Positions 34,108-43,516 are shown, counted from the first letter of the stretch. The stretch is 64,000 bases of DNA from an uncultured SAR86 cluster bacterium (GCA_902586925.1 CACIJE010000001.1:1-64000); one strand, 5' to 3'. The notes: a model not told the origin generated them from the letters alone. A program made the numbers and translations.

Positions 34108-34536
34108 ATGAAAGTTGACTATATCGGAAAAATTTCTGAAGAAAATCTGCCGGCAATATTTGTGCCCTATTTTCTTGAATCAGTCCATGCCGGATTCCCC
34201 AGTCCGGCAAGTGACTATATTGAAAGTCCTATAGATTTAAATAAGCACCTAATAAAAAATGGTGCTGCAACTTTTCTGGTTAGAGCACAAGGACAATCTA
34301 TGGTTGGTTCTGGTATTACTGATCAAGCAGTCTTAATAGTCGATAGAAGTATAAAACCGTCACATAACAGTATTGTGGTTGCAACAATAGACGGCGAATT
34401 TGTGTGTAAAAGATTAAAGCTCAAACCAAGAATGTGTTTAATGCCTGAGAATCCTGAGTATCCTCCTATCTTCATTAATAACGGACAAGAATTAGAGATA
34501 GTAGGAACTGTAACAGCAGCAATTAATAAATTCTAA
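34108..34536 (+). CDS. umuD: DNA polymerase V subunit UmuD
   Basis: 142 residues. Self-cleaves after RecA stimulation to UmuD', which joins UmuC in the translesion polymerase. The cleavage site is Ala28-Gly29 in VHAGFPSP, with catalytic Ser64 in AQGQSM and Lys101 in EFVCKRL. All are intact, in contrast to the paralogous protein at 14419-15315. The stop overlaps the umuC start by one base, so the two are co-translated under the LexA box upstream. Confidence 0.96.
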   Translation: MKVDYIGKISEENLPAIFVPYFLESVHAGFPSPASDYIESPIDLNKHLIKNGAATFLVRAQGQSMVGSGITDQAVLIVDRSIKPSHNSIVVATIDGEFVCKRLKLKPRMCLMPENPEYPPIFINNGQELEIVGTVTAAINKF

Positions 34537-35798
34537 TGGCTTTTGCTCTTGTCGACTGTGAAAGTTTTTATGCCTCATGTGAAAGAATTTTTCGTCCAGA
34601 CCTAAAAAATGTTCCTATTGTTGTACTTTCTAACAATGATGGTTGTGTTATAGCAAGAAGTGCAGAGGCAAAAAGGATGGGAGTCGCAATGGGCATTCCA
34701 TGGTTTAAGGTTAGAGAATCTTTTCTTAAACAAAATGGAAAAGTGTTTTCATCAAATTTTACATTTTACGGAGATATATCTGCCAGAGTAATGAATATTC
34801 TTGAGGGATTTGTTCCAAGGGTTGAAATATATAGTATCGATGAGGCCTTTTTAGACTTAGATACTTTGAAGCAAAACTATAATCTGTATGATTTCGGTTG
34901 TCATATAAGATCTTTGGTGAGGCAATGGACAGGAATCCCAGTTCGGATAGGAATAGCTCCAAATAAAACTTTAAGCAAAATTGCTATAAACGAAATCAAA
35001 AGAAAAAATATACCAACATCTGTGATTCATTTATCAGATGAAATAAAGATTAAGACTGCATTAAGACATGCTCCAGTAGGCAAGGTATGGGGAGTTGGAA
35101 GAAGACTAAACGAGCATCTAAATAATGCTGGTATCAATACAGCACTAGACCTTGCGAATGTTAGTCCACAAAATATTAGAAAAAAATTTAGTATCGTTTT
35201 AGAGAGGACTGTAAGAGAGCTAAGAGGAGAAAGATGTCTTAATATCGAAGATGATATTTCATCAAAAAAACAAATTGTTGTAAGTAGAAGTTTTGGTGAG
35301 AGAGTATCTAACCTAGAAACATTAAAACCTATAGTCAGTAATTTTGCTGTTAGGGCAGCAGAAAAGTTAAGAAGTGAAAAACAAAAATGTTCTCAAGTTT
35401 CTGTTTATGTAAGAACTAGTCCCTTTAACAAAAATAAACCTCAGCACTCAGATCTAAAAACAATTGGGCTTCTTACTCCTACAAATGATACTAGAGCGAT
35501 TCTTACAGCAGCTAAAAAAGGTTTATTGCCTATCTTTAGATCTGGCTACGATTATGCAAAAGCAGGAATAGTCTTGAATAAATTCACTAATGAGCATATA
35601 AAACAATATTCTTTATTTAAAGACCCTAACGATCCCAAACAAGATACAAAATTGATGAAGTATCTTGATCAAATGAATGCCTACGAAACCCAGATTTACT
35701 ATGCATCTCAAAATACAAAAAAATGGTCTCCAATGAAACAAAATATGACTTCTCCGAAATATACAACTAGTTGGCACGACCTTCCAAAGGTAAATTAA
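34536..35798 (+). CDS. umuC: DNA polymerase V catalytic subunit UmuC
   Basis: Y-family translesion polymerase, 420 residues, normal length. ALVDCESFYASCERIFRPDL provides the first metal-binding Asp and the steric-gate region, and YSIDEAFLDL holds the catalytic Asp-Glu pair. The helix-hairpin-helix region (VWGVGRRLNEHLNNAG) and the little-finger domain (RSFGERVSNLE) follow. It is in the SOS operon with umuD and followed directly by a small gene. Confidence 0.97.
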   Translation: MAFALVDCESFYASCERIFRPDLKNVPIVVLSNNDGCVIARSAEAKRMGVAMGIPWFKVRESFLKQNGKVFSSNFTFYGDISARVMNILEGFVPRVEIYSIDEAFLDLDTLKQNYNLYDFGCHIRSLVRQWTGIPVRIGIAPNKTLSKIAINEIKRKNIPTSVIHLSDEIKIKTALRHAPVGKVWGVGRRLNEHLNNAGINTALDLANVSPQNIRKKFSIVLERTVRELRGERCLNIEDDISSKKQIVVSRSFGERVSNLETLKPIVSNFAVRAAEKLRSEKQKCSQVSVYVRTSPFNKNKPQHSDLKTIGLLTPTNDTRAILTAAKKGLLPIFRSGYDYAKAGIVLNKFTNEHIKQYSLFKDPNDPKQDTKLMKYLDQMNAYETQIYYASQNTKKWSPMKQNMTSPKYTTSWHDLPKVN

Positions 35799-36149
35799 AT
35801 GGTAAAAAAATTAAATAAATATCGAGCTTTGAGGGCTAGTATGATCATGCCTACAAAATGGCACAAAAAAAATTCAGAATATACCAAAATATTCCTACAA
35901 ATAACTGATATTCGTCTTATGCTAAATGAATTAAAAAGTAGATTAGAGTTAAGTTCTCTTAGGTTAAAAATTGCAATACGCTTTCATAACTCAAAACAAA
36001 AAAGAGCTGAGTTAAAATTTCAACAAAGAATTTTAAATGAGCACTTAAATCAAGTTGATAAATTATTAGCAAGAAATCATAATTTGCAAAAATGGGCTTA
36101 TGAAAAGGAGTATGGAGAAAGTTATTTTGATTACGATTATTTCAATTAA
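35799..36149 (+). CDS. Small basic protein downstream of umuC
   Basis: 116 residues, unrecognised. It starts immediately after the umuC stop, so it is part of the SOS transcript. It is strongly basic and helical (MLNELKSRLELSSLRLKIAI and QQRILNEHLNQVDKLLARN suggest a coiled coil), and ends in the acidic-aromatic tail YGESYFDYDYFN. It could bind DNA or the polymerase; there is no direct evidence. Its stop shares TTAA with the convergent gene at 36146-36616. Confidence 0.72.
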   Translation: MVKKLNKYRALRASMIMPTKWHKKNSEYTKIFLQITDIRLMLNELKSRLELSSLRLKIAIRFHNSKQKRAELKFQQRILNEHLNQVDKLLARNHNLQKWAYEKEYGESYFDYDYFN

Positions 36150-36616
36150 GAATTTTCCCAATAAGAAAGTGTTTTCAGATTAATTTTCGATTTATGAGTT
36201 TCGTCAATAAGTTTAATCAATGATTCGTAAAATAGATCTGCTTCGTCATCTGAAACTAGCAATCTCAATGATTTAATAATTCTAGTTATTCTGAGATAGT
36301 TATGATCATGTTTTCTTTTCCAATGAGAGTTTCTAGCCAAAAATAAAAGAAACCATTTTGATGACTTGACAATATTCTCTTTCACTAATTTGTTAGCTTT
36401 TAAGCTAAAAATAGCTTCATGGGAATCGAGATATATTCCATTGGAAACTGCGTTGCTCTTTTCATCAAGCGGAAATAAGAGTTGGATAAAATCATGAGTA
36501 TGTTCAATTTGCTCATCAGAATAATTCCAAATATCTTGAAGAAACCTATTTTTAAAATCTGGTTCTTTATTGGATAAAAATTTTTCAATATTCATACCAA
36601 AAAGATTATAGTCCAA
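36146..36616 (-). CDS. Hypothetical protein, 156 aa (opioid-growth-factor-receptor-like pattern)
   Basis: Hypothetical. The first 60 residues (FLQDIWNYSDEQIEHTHDFI followed by QLLFPLDEKSN) resemble the short N-terminal motif W-x-(D/E)-x-L-E-x-x-H-D-F-I-Q-W-L-F-P found in opioid-growth-factor-receptor-like domain proteins of bacteria. RNSHWKRKHDHNYLRITRII then KSLRLL also fits that domain (W-x-x-x-H-D-H-x-x-x-x-R-I-x-R-x-L-x-x-L). Function is unknown. It lies 4 bases downstream of the membrane-anchored hypothetical at 36621-37307. Confidence 0.75.
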   Translation of the reverse strand: MDYNLFGMNIEKFLSNKEPDFKNRFLQDIWNYSDEQIEHTHDFIQLLFPLDEKSNAVSNGIYLDSHEAIFSLKANKLVKENIVKSSKWFLLFLARNSHWKRKHDHNYLRITRIIKSLRLLVSDDEADLFYESLIKLIDETHKSKINLKTLSYWENS

Positions 36617-36620
36617 TAGA

Positions 36621-37307
36621 TTAGACTCTTACGTCCTCAACATCAGATTCATTTAATGGATATTCACTGAAACATATTCTTTCAGATTGTTTCATAGCAT
36701 TTCGCATACCTTTTGTATTGAAAATCATGTCATCAAGTTCAATATCTTGTGCAAACTTTATCTTTATGATTTCAGCATATCTAAGAGATGGATAATATTT
36801 TGGTTTTAGGAGGTAATCTCCATCGTCAAATATATTTTTAACTTCAAATACAACTTTCTTAGGCTTGTAGTCATCTACTGTAATAACAGCTTCAATTTTG
36901 TCTCCAAGATTATAATTTGTTGCATTAGATGGAGTTGTTATTATGGGATCTGTACATATACAAAATGGTCTGTCCATTTCAATAAAAAAAGTAGATTGAT
37001 GGTTATCTGATGTTTTCTGAAGAACTAGTGTTTCTTGACCCCATGAGGTAATACCCCAATTGTCTATTGTTCTTAATTCAATGTCGGCAGAGAGGAATGA
37101 AGATGAGACTGCAATAAGAAGAATATGTTTTCGATATGATCGATCTTGGTTCCCTGAAAAAGGACCGTAATGAACCATATCATTATCAAGGATAATCTCA
37201 TCTTCAAATTTGTGTAGATTTTTCTTTTTCGCAGATAATTTTTTGATAGTAAAAAATAGGCCCGTTAATAATAATGCCACTAAACTGAAGCCAATAAATT
37301 CTTCCAT
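36621..37307 (-). CDS. Hypothetical membrane-anchored protein, 228 aa
   Basis: Not recognised. One N-terminal membrane segment (GFSLVALLLTGLFFTI) is followed by a basic stretch and a predicted beta-rich domain with WGITSWGQETLVLQK and FFIEMDRPFCICTDP. By the positive-inside rule the bulk is likely cytoplasmic. It is downstream of the sigma/anti-sigma pair on the same strand with a 67-base gap, so it may belong to the same transcript. Confidence 0.72.
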   Translation of the reverse strand: MEEFIGFSLVALLLTGLFFTIKKLSAKKKNLHKFEDEIILDNDMVHYGPFSGNQDRSYRKHILLIAVSSSFLSADIELRTIDNWGITSWGQETLVLQKTSDNHQSTFFIEMDRPFCICTDPIITTPSNATNYNLGDKIEAVITVDDYKPKKVVFEVKNIFDDGDYLLKPKYYPSLRYAEIIKIKFAQDIELDDMIFNTKGMRNAMKQSERICFSEYPLNESDVEDVRV

Positions 37308-37374
37308 TCTGTTCTCCTATATGAATTGTTTATATATCTATAACGTGGCAGAAAAGAATTTGTTACAAATTAAT

Positions 37375-38019
37375 TTAGCAAGCACAAAAGATATGTCTTT
37401 TTACTTCATCAATTACATAGCTCTTATCAAGATTTTCAATTAAAGATAAATCTACAAAAAAAGTTTCATCTTGTTTAGGCTGATTAATATCATTATTTAT
37501 AAAATTTTTTTTATTAGCTTCATAGACTGCATACATAATTTCATATCTATCAAGTCCAATTTGTTTTGCTAGCTCAGAAGATGGTCCCCATAAACCATTA
37601 GCCATATCTTCACCAGAGATAAATAATGGTTCATCCTCTTCGATCATTAAAGTTTGAGTTTCATTTAATGCAATTTCTTTAGTTTCAGAAATATCTAATG
37701 ATGAGTTAAAGATAACAAAGCCTATGGCTGCCATACTTGCTGCAATAGCTAAACCTACAAAAGGTTTAAAATTAATTGCTAAGACTTTAGAGGGTTTATT
37801 AAACTGCTCATCAATATATGCATCTATCTTATTACTTAGTTCTTTGGACTTATCTCCTCCAAAGAAATCTTTAATAGCTGATTCAGAGACTAAAATGCTT
37901 TCGTAAAAGCTTCTTGTTTCCTCTGAACTATGAACTAGCTCTTTTAGTTCAGGTGAATTATCTAATGTTGCGCCATCATCCATTAAGTTGATAATTTTTA
38001 TTTGCATTTCTTCATTCAT
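37375..38019 (-). CDS. Putative anti-sigma factor with periplasmic FimV/LysM-like segment
   Basis: 214 residues from ATG 38019 (GGGGAAAAAATT precedes it; the ATGA overlaps the sigma-factor stop). The acidic N-terminal 80 residues resemble anti-sigma cytoplasmic domains. One membrane span (FVGLAIAASMAAIGFVIF) follows. The periplasmic part includes GLDRYEIMYAVYEANKKNFI then NNDINQPKQDETFFV, which matches the LysM-like segment of FimV/TspA proteins (QxMxAxxxANPxAFxxxNIN). This suggests a cell-wall-sensing anti-sigma. It ends in Cys-Ala-Cys. Confidence 0.75.
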   Translation of the reverse strand: MNEEMQIKIINLMDDGATLDNSPELKELVHSSEETRSFYESILVSESAIKDFFGGDKSKELSNKIDAYIDEQFNKPSKVLAINFKPFVGLAIAASMAAIGFVIFNSSLDISETKEIALNETQTLMIEEDEPLFISGEDMANGLWGPSSELAKQIGLDRYEIMYAVYEANKKNFINNDINQPKQDETFFVDLSLIENLDKSYVIDEVKRHIFCAC

Positions 38020-38594
38020 AATTTTTTCCCCATGCAATTAGCAAGACGTATCCTTGCTCTACTTGCTTTTACTCTTAAATTTGCCATGCTTATGTTTTCG
38101 ACAACTTCTTGAATCTCTTCATAACTGTTACCAGCACCTAGCATGGCAAGGATTGTTTTATCTGTTTCATCAAACTTTTCGAGACAGCTCAACAGCTCTT
38201 GATACATAACTGATTGCTCTTGGAAACCATCATTTGTAATTGGAATATCATTCGCTTCAATGGATATCATTCTTTTCTCTTTGCGATAGTTATCAATAAA
38301 GTTATTTTTTAAAATCCTTTTTGCGTATGACATCGGTTGATCAGAATCCATTAACTTAGCTTTATTATTCATTAATTTTAAAATAGTAGTTTGAATTAAA
38401 TCTTGAGCATCATCGTAATTATTACTGGAAAGGGACATGGCATAACCCTCAAGTTTTTTACTAAGATATGTAATTAATTCCTTAAACGGCATTTCAATTC
38501 TATTCTTACATACTTTTTTTTTAGATTGTTTAATAACAATAGCATTATTAGGCCTAGTCTCAGCCATAGAATTGATTAAGGATACTGTCTCCAT
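38016..38594 (-). CDS. ECF-type RNA polymerase sigma factor
   Basis: 192 residues. Region 2 reads NYDDAQDLIQTTILKLMNNK then PMSYAKRILKNNFIDNYRKEKR, the usual ECF pattern. Region 4 reads CLEKFDETDKTILAMLGAGN, SYEEIQEVV and ANLRVKASRARIRL. It overlaps the anti-sigma start by four bases, the typical layout for a membrane-controlled stress sigma. The target regulon is unknown; I found no obvious autoregulatory promoter by eye. Confidence 0.88.
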   Translation of the reverse strand: METVSLINSMAETRPNNAIVIKQSKKKVCKNRIEMPFKELITYLSKKLEGYAMSLSSNNYDDAQDLIQTTILKLMNNKAKLMDSDQPMSYAKRILKNNFIDNYRKEKRMISIEANDIPITNDGFQEQSVMYQELLSCLEKFDETDKTILAMLGAGNSYEEIQEVVENISMANLRVKASRARIRLANCMGKKL

Positions 38595-38656
38595 ATTTTA
38601 AAATATTTACTTATTTCATTTACTAAACGGTGCAGGATTGAAAATGTTACAAATAT

Positions 38657-39025
38657 TTAAGACAAATCTATTGCAAAATCCTTTAAAACTTCCATTTCTA
38701 TGATTTTTAGAGCTTTTTTATTTGTTCTTTTGAGATAAATCTTTGGCGCAAAACCGCATTCGTATGCCTCTTTCCACCTTTCAGCACAAAGACACCAAGA
38801 ATCACCCTCTTTTAGCCCAGGAAAATTAAATTCTGGCCTCGGAGTAGACAAATCATTACCTCTACTTTTAGAAAAATCTAAAAATTCCTCAGTTAATAGT
38901 GCGCACACAGCATGAATGCCTCGGTCAAGATCATCTGTATGGCAAAAACCATCTCTAAAAAATCCAGTGACAGGATTGGAGCAACATTCTTCTATAACTT
39001 CGTCAAAAACATTAGTCTGTTTCAT
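38657..39025 (-). CDS. DUF2237 family protein
   Basis: 122 residues. NPVTGFFRDGFCHTDDLDRG, HAVCALLTEEFLDFSKSRGN, DLSTPRPEFNFPGLKEGD and WCLCAERWKEA match the conserved DUF2237 core almost end to end, including its invariant cysteines. The biochemical role is unknown. It overlaps the upstream 65-codon gene by 14 bases. Confidence 0.88.
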   Translation of the reverse strand: MKQTNVFDEVIEECCSNPVTGFFRDGFCHTDDLDRGIHAVCALLTEEFLDFSKSRGNDLSTPRPEFNFPGLKEGDSWCLCAERWKEAYECGFAPKIYLKRTNKKALKIIEMEVLKDFAIDLS

Positions 39026-39209
39026 TTTTATCTAATTCCTTTTTGTATTTTTCATAATCTTCCCAGTCATGAGGAGTTCCGACATTTTGAATGCCTTTCA
39101 TTGCACGAAATAAACTTTTAGTTCTAAGCGCAGTTGAATCTTCTTCTTTCCCAAAAATTTTATTCCATCCAGATTGAAATGATTTAAAAAAGTTTTTTCT
39201 GTTTTTCAT
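39012..39209 (-). CDS. Small hypothetical protein, 65 aa
   Basis: Not recognised. Basic first half (MKNRKNFFKSFQSGWNKIFG), then HDWEDYEKYKKELDKNETD. It overlaps both neighbours by a few bases (39206-39209 with the upstream secreted-protein gene), which supports it as part of a three-gene operon. Confidence 0.6.
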   Translation of the reverse strand: MKNRKNFFKSFQSGWNKIFGKEEDSTALRTKSLFRAMKGIQNVGTPHDWEDYEKYKKELDKNETD

Positions 39210-39451
39210 GTTTTCTTAGATTCAAATTCACAAGACATTTTTGCAATAACTTCACCTTCAACTCTTAAATTAACTTTAGCTCTTCCTTCCATTGTTCCAG
39301 TGACTGTGCATTGTTCGATACTTTCTTCAACAATCATTCGAACAATTTGTTTTAGTTCGTCTATTGATAATTCGCTAACTTTTCTCTCATCCGTGTCTTC
39401 GGTAGAAAACAAAAATGTTGAACTTAAAAAGACTAGTAATAATAATTTCAT
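39206..39451 (-). CDS. Small secreted or periplasmic protein, 81 aa
   Basis: Not recognised. ATG 39451 is chosen over the upstream ATGs because GAGGA lies 8 bases before it and it yields a clean signal peptide (MKLLLLVFLSSTFLFS). The mature part has RKVSELSIDELKQIVRMIVE and two cysteines (EQCTVTG, KMSCEF) that could form a disulfide. It is divergent from the DUF393 gene. Confidence 0.6.
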   Translation of the reverse strand: MKLLLLVFLSSTFLFSTEDTDERKVSELSIDELKQIVRMIVEESIEQCTVTGTMEGRAKVNLRVEGEVIAKMSCEFESKKT

Positions 39452-39514
39452 ATTGGTCCTCATAAAAATATTAAATGTATAATTAGTTTCATTGTATAAA
39501 CTAAATAGAAAAAA

Positions 39515-39835
39515 ATGAATGAATCTAAAATACTTTTTAATGAAAAATGTAGGGTATGTAATTTTGAGATTAAGCACTATAAAAAAAGATCAAAATTAAA
39601 TTTTGTGGATTGTAGTGAAATGGAAGATAAGTATTTAAAAAGATTGCATGTGGTCTTTGATAATGGTGATGAAATTTCTGGTGTGGATGCTTTCATATAT
39701 GTTTGGGAAAGAACAAATGGTTATGCATGGATTGCAAAAATCATTAAGTTGCCGATCGTATACTTTTTGTCAAAAATTGCTTACTCAATTATAGCTTTTA
39801 TATTGTTTTACAAATATAAAATACTAGGTAAATGA
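39515..39835 (+). CDS. DCC-family (DUF393) thiol-disulfide-like protein
   Basis: 106 residues. LFNEKCRVCNFEIKHYKKRS holds the CxxC of the family (consensus YDGxCxxC) on a thioredoxin-like start, followed by FVDCSE and VDAFIYVWERTNGYAWIAKI. A hydrophobic C-terminal segment (YSIIAFILFYKYKI) may touch the membrane. The redox role is a family prediction. It ends 1 base before the Fur box. Confidence 0.8.
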   Translation: MNESKILFNEKCRVCNFEIKHYKKRSKLNFVDCSEMEDKYLKRLHVVFDNGDEISGVDAFIYVWERTNGYAWIAKIIKLPIVYFLSKIAYSIIAFILFYKYKILGK

Positions 39836-39836
39836 G

Positions 39837-39861
39837 AATGATAATCATATTGATTATCATT
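39837..39861. promoter_or_regulatory. Fur box upstream of ferritin-like gene
   Basis: Inverted repeat of AATGATAATCA and TGATTATCATT with a 3-base centre, essentially the canonical Fur operator. It is 86 bases upstream of the ferritin-like start. Iron-dependent control is inferred. Confidence 0.8.
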
Positions 39862-39947
39862 AAAAAAATACCTAATATCAGTAGTTTACAATCAATTTAA
39901 TATTACTATAATAGTATTAAATTTACAATTACATGGAGTTACTTCTG

Positions 39948-40388
39948 ATGGACAATAATGAAATTAATGCTGAAGAGGTTTGTGATATTCTGAATGAGAT
40001 TATGGAGTATGAGCTAGCTGGTGTTGTTAGGTATACTCACTCTTCTATGATGGTAAGCGGACCCTATAGGTTACCGATAGTTACATTTTTAAAAGAGCAA
40101 GCAGAAGAGTCTTTATTGCATGCTCAACTTGCTGGTGAAAAAATAGCAGGCTTAGATGGTCACCCAAGTCAAAAGATAGCAAAAATAGAGGAAACAAACA
40201 GACATACTATCAAGGATATTCTTGAGGAAAGTTTAGAGCATGAACTCTTTGCATTGGGACTATATAAAAAACTTTTAAGTTGTGTCGAAGATAAATCAGT
40301 ATATTTGGAAGAATATGCAAGAGCTCAAATTGGTGAAGAAGAGCAACACTCTTTAGAGCTAAAAATAATGCTTAAAGATTTTAGTTAG
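39948..40388 (+). CDS. Bacterioferritin/ferritin-like iron protein
   Basis: 146 residues forming a four-helix ferritin-like bundle. The diiron ligands fit: Glu in ILNEIMEYELAGVVRY, ExxH in QAEESLLHAQLAGEKI, Glu in LEESLEHELFALGLY, and ExxH in QIGEEEQHSLELKIM. ATG 39948 is used because GGAG is 10 bases upstream; ATG 39933 would swallow that site. It would store or detoxify iron. The haem-binding Met of classical bacterioferritin cannot be assigned with certainty. Confidence 0.85.
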   Translation: MDNNEINAEEVCDILNEIMEYELAGVVRYTHSSMMVSGPYRLPIVTFLKEQAEESLLHAQLAGEKIAGLDGHPSQKIAKIEETNRHTIKDILEESLEHELFALGLYKKLLSCVEDKSVYLEEYARAQIGEEEQHSLELKIMLKDFS

Positions 40389-40828
40389 CTTTTAAAATAT
40401 CTTTGATGATGAGCTTCCGACAGTTCAAGTAGTTCTGTATTAATTTCATCTTTAATAACTTTGGGATCAAAACTTATCAAACTTTGAATACCATAATTCT
40501 TTAATTCGAATTCTTGAGAACCAGCTGCTCTAAATAAATCAAATATCCAGGTCAGTGGCTCTAATGAATGATTAAAGTTAATTGCTTTTTCCTCCAACTT
40601 AGAAGCGAAAAGTTCTGAATCAAAAATCTTAAATCTATTTTGTAAAATTTTAATTTTAAATTGTTCTAGTCGACCATTGATAATTTCTCTTTCATTTTCT
40701 GAATATTTTGGCCAATTAATTATTTCGTGAGCAAAACGTTTACAACCCTTACATACCTCATCACCAAATGTAGTAGTACAAATTCCTAGACAAGGTGTTG
40801 AGGAACGTTTTTTTTGTAATTTAGGCAT
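40385..40828 (-). CDS. DUF1289 family protein
   Basis: 147 residues. The N-terminal motif TPCLGICTTTFGDEVCKGC with FAHEIINWPKYSENER is the cysteine-rich DUF1289 domain, a probable small metal-binding element. The remaining 90 residues are not recognised. Its stop shares TTAG with the convergent ferritin-like gene. Confidence 0.85.
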   Translation of the reverse strand: MPKLQKKRSSTPCLGICTTTFGDEVCKGCKRFAHEIINWPKYSENEREIINGRLEQFKIKILQNRFKIFDSELFASKLEEKAINFNHSLEPLTWIFDLFRAAGSQEFELKNYGIQSLISFDPKVIKDEINTELLELSEAHHQRYFKS

Positions 40829-40933
40829 ATGAGAAAATAATAACCGATTTTTAATTAAAATTATTGTTAATTTTCCTTATTTAGTGGCTATCTTGAGCTA
40901 TAAGAGTAAAATATTGCCATCGGAGACCAGACG

Positions 40934-43516
40934 ATGTTAGAAGAATATAAAAAACACGTTGCAGAAAGGGCAAAATTAAACATTCCGCCCTTGCCTCTGA
41001 GTGCAGATCAGTCTTCAGAATTAGTTAATCTCTTAAAAAATGATCACGAAGAAGCAGATTATTTATTAAATCTTTTTAAAGAAAGAATTCCAGCAGGTGT
41101 TGATCAAGCTGCATATGTGAAGGCAGCTTTTCTAACAGATATAACAACAGGAAAGACTGAAAGTCCTCATATTTCCAAGGTAGATGCTATAAAAGTTTTA
41201 GGCACCATGTTAGGTGGATACAATATTCAACCTCTTATTAATTGTCTTAAAGATGAAGAGTTAGCTAGTGAGGCTTCGAAAGTTTTAAGTAAAACACTTT
41301 TAATTTTTGATGCGTTTAATGAGATATTTGAATTATCAAAAGAAAATAGTCATGCAAAGAAAGTAATTGAAGAATGGGCTAATGGTTCATGGTTTACTGA
41401 AAAAGAAGATATCAAAGAACAAATTAAACTAACTGTTTTCAAAGTTACCGGAGAAATTAACACTGATGATCTCTCACCTGCTCCAGATGCATGGTCTCGT
41501 CCAGATATCCCACTTCATGCACTAGCTATGTTTAAAATGCCAAGAACTGGACTTGATGATCCACTTGGAACAATTGAAAAGCTTAAAGAAAAAGGAAACC
41601 CACTAGTATTTGTTGGAGATGTGGTTGGGACTGGTTCGTCACGAAAATCTGCTACAAATTCTGTTTTATGGCATATGGGTGATGAAATTCCTTTCATACC
41701 GAATAAAAAAGAAGGTGGATATTGCTTTGGTGGAAAAATTGCGCCAATTTTTTTTAATACACTTGAAGATTCTGGAGCATTTCCAATTGAAATGAATGTT
41801 TCAAAAATGATTACTGGACAGGAAATCATCTTAGAACCATATAAAGGGAGAGTGATTGATGCAAATTCTTTAGAGGTACTCTCAGAATTTAAACTTAAAA
41901 CAGATGTTCTATTAGATGAGGTAAGAGCCAATGGTCGAATACCTTTGATCATTGGAAGACAATTAACCGATAAAAGTAGAGAAGCTCTTGGGCTGGATAC
42001 CTCAAAAGTTTTTAGAAGACCTGATTCAAGTGATAATAGTGATGCTGGATTCACTCTAGCACAGAAAATGGTTGGTAAGGCGTGTGGGGTTGAAGGAGTT
42101 AGACCATGCACATATTGTGAACCAAGAATGACAACAGTTGGTTCTCAAGATACAACAGGCCCAATGACTAGGGATGAACTTAAAGAACTTGCTTGTTTAG
42201 GTTTCTCAGCTGATCTTGTGATGCAGTCTTTTTGTCATACTGCAGCATATCCAAAACCAGTTGATATAGAGACTCAGCATAATCTTCCAGACTTTATAAT
42301 GAATCGAGGCGGAGTCTCACTAAGACCTGGGGACGGCATAATACACTCCTGGATGAATAGAATGTTGCTTCCAGATACAGTTGGCACCGGTGGTGATAGT
42401 CATACAAGGTTTCCTATAGGTATTAGTTTTCCAGCTGGATCGGGACTTGTGGCTTTTGCAGCAACACTTGGGGTAATGCCTTTGGATATGCCAGAGTCTG
42501 TGTTAGTAAAATTTAAAGGAGAAATGCAACCAGGCATTACATTAAGAGATTTAGTAAATGCCATACCATATGCTGCACTTCAAAGAGGATTATTAACAAT
42601 CGATAAAGATGGTAAAAAAAATGTCTTCTCTGGAAGATGCCTAGAAATTGAAGGTCTGCCAAATATGAAGGTCGAGCAAGCTTTTGAATTATCAGATGCC
42701 TCTGCTGAAAGATCTGCATCGGGTTGTACTGTTAAGCTCAATAAAGAACCTATACTAGAATATCTTCAATCAAACATTGTGATGCTTAGATGGATGATTG
42801 CGAGTGGTTATGGTGATCCAAAAACTCTTGAAAGAAGAGCTCAATCAATGGAGGAATGGATTCTTAATCCAAAGCTTCTTGAGGCGGATGATAATGCTGA
42901 ATATGCAGAAGTAATTGAAATTGATCTAAACGAGATTAAAGAGCCCCTTCTTGCGTGTCCTAATGATCCTGATGATATTAAACCTCTCTCAGAAGTTGCC
43001 AACACTAAAATACAAGAAGTTTTTATTGGATCTTGTATGACAAACATAGGTCATTTTAGGGCTGCAGGAACTTTACTTGAAAAATACAAAAATATTAAGG
43101 CAAGACTTTGGGTGGTTCCACCAACAAAAATGGATGAAAAGCAGCTTATTGAAGAAGGTATATATAATATCTTTGGTGTCTCAGGTGCAAGAACTGAAGT
43201 ACCAGGTTGTTCATTATGCATGGGGAATCAGGCAAGAGTTTTAGCAAACTCTACAGTTGTGTCAACCTCAACTAGAAACTTTCCAAATCGCTTAGGTGAT
43301 GGAGCAAATGTCTTTTTAGCTTCCGCTGAATTATCTGCGATTTGTGCAGTATTAGGAAGGATACCTACAGAAGATGAATATCATAAATATATGAATGATA
43401 TTAATCCATTGTCTGATGAAATTTATAGATACTTAAACTTTAATGAAATTGATACCTATGTTGAAAGTGCAAATAATGCTTCAATTCCAGCTGTTAACAT
43501 TGTAAATCCAGCCTAA
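40934..43516 (+). CDS. acnB: Bifunctional aconitate hydratase B / 2-methylisocitrate dehydratase
   Basis: TCA-cycle aconitase with a [4Fe-4S] cluster; it also hydrates 2-methyl-cis-aconitate in the methylcitrate cycle. The 860 residues follow the AcnB order: N-terminal HEAT-like domain ([15 protein letters not shown]), swivel domain ([16 protein letters not shown]), then the catalytic domains with cluster-ligand cysteines in [17 protein letters not shown] and [17 protein letters not shown] lies upstream of the ATG. With prpBCD in the same window, it probably supplies the step that follows PrpD. Confidence 0.97.
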   Translation: MLEEYKKHVAERAKLNIPPLPLSADQSSELVNLLKNDHEEADYLLNLFKERIPAGVDQAAYVKAAFLTDITTGKTESPHISKVDAIKVLGTMLGGYNIQPLINCLKDEELASEASKVLSKTLLIFDAFNEIFELSKENSHAKKVIEEWANGSWFTEKEDIKEQIKLTVFKVTGEINTDDLSPAPDAWSRPDIPLHALAMFKMPRTGLDDPLGTIEKLKEKGNPLVFVGDVVGTGSSRKSATNSVLWHMGDEIPFIPNKKEGGYCFGGKIAPIFFNTLEDSGAFPIEMNVSKMITGQEIILEPYKGRVIDANSLEVLSEFKLKTDVLLDEVRANGRIPLIIGRQLTDKSREALGLDTSKVFRRPDSSDNSDAGFTLAQKMVGKACGVEGVRPCTYCEPRMTTVGSQDTTGPMTRDELKELACLGFSADLVMQSFCHTAAYPKPVDIETQHNLPDFIMNRGGVSLRPGDGIIHSWMNRMLLPDTVGTGGDSHTRFPIGISFPAGSGLVAFAATLGVMPLDMPESVLVKFKGEMQPGITLRDLVNAIPYAALQRGLLTIDKDGKKNVFSGRCLEIEGLPNMKVEQAFELSDASAERSASGCTVKLNKEPILEYLQSNIVMLRWMIASGYGDPKTLERRAQSMEEWILNPKLLEADDNAEYAEVIEIDLNEIKEPLLACPNDPDDIKPLSEVANTKIQEVFIGSCMTNIGHFRAAGTLLEKYKNIKARLWVVPPTKMDEKQLIEEGIYNIFGVSGARTEVPGCSLCMGNQARVLANSTVVSTSTRNFPNRLGDGANVFLASAELSAICAVLGRIPTEDEYHKYMNDINPLSDEIYRYLNFNEIDTYVESANNASIPAVNIVNPA

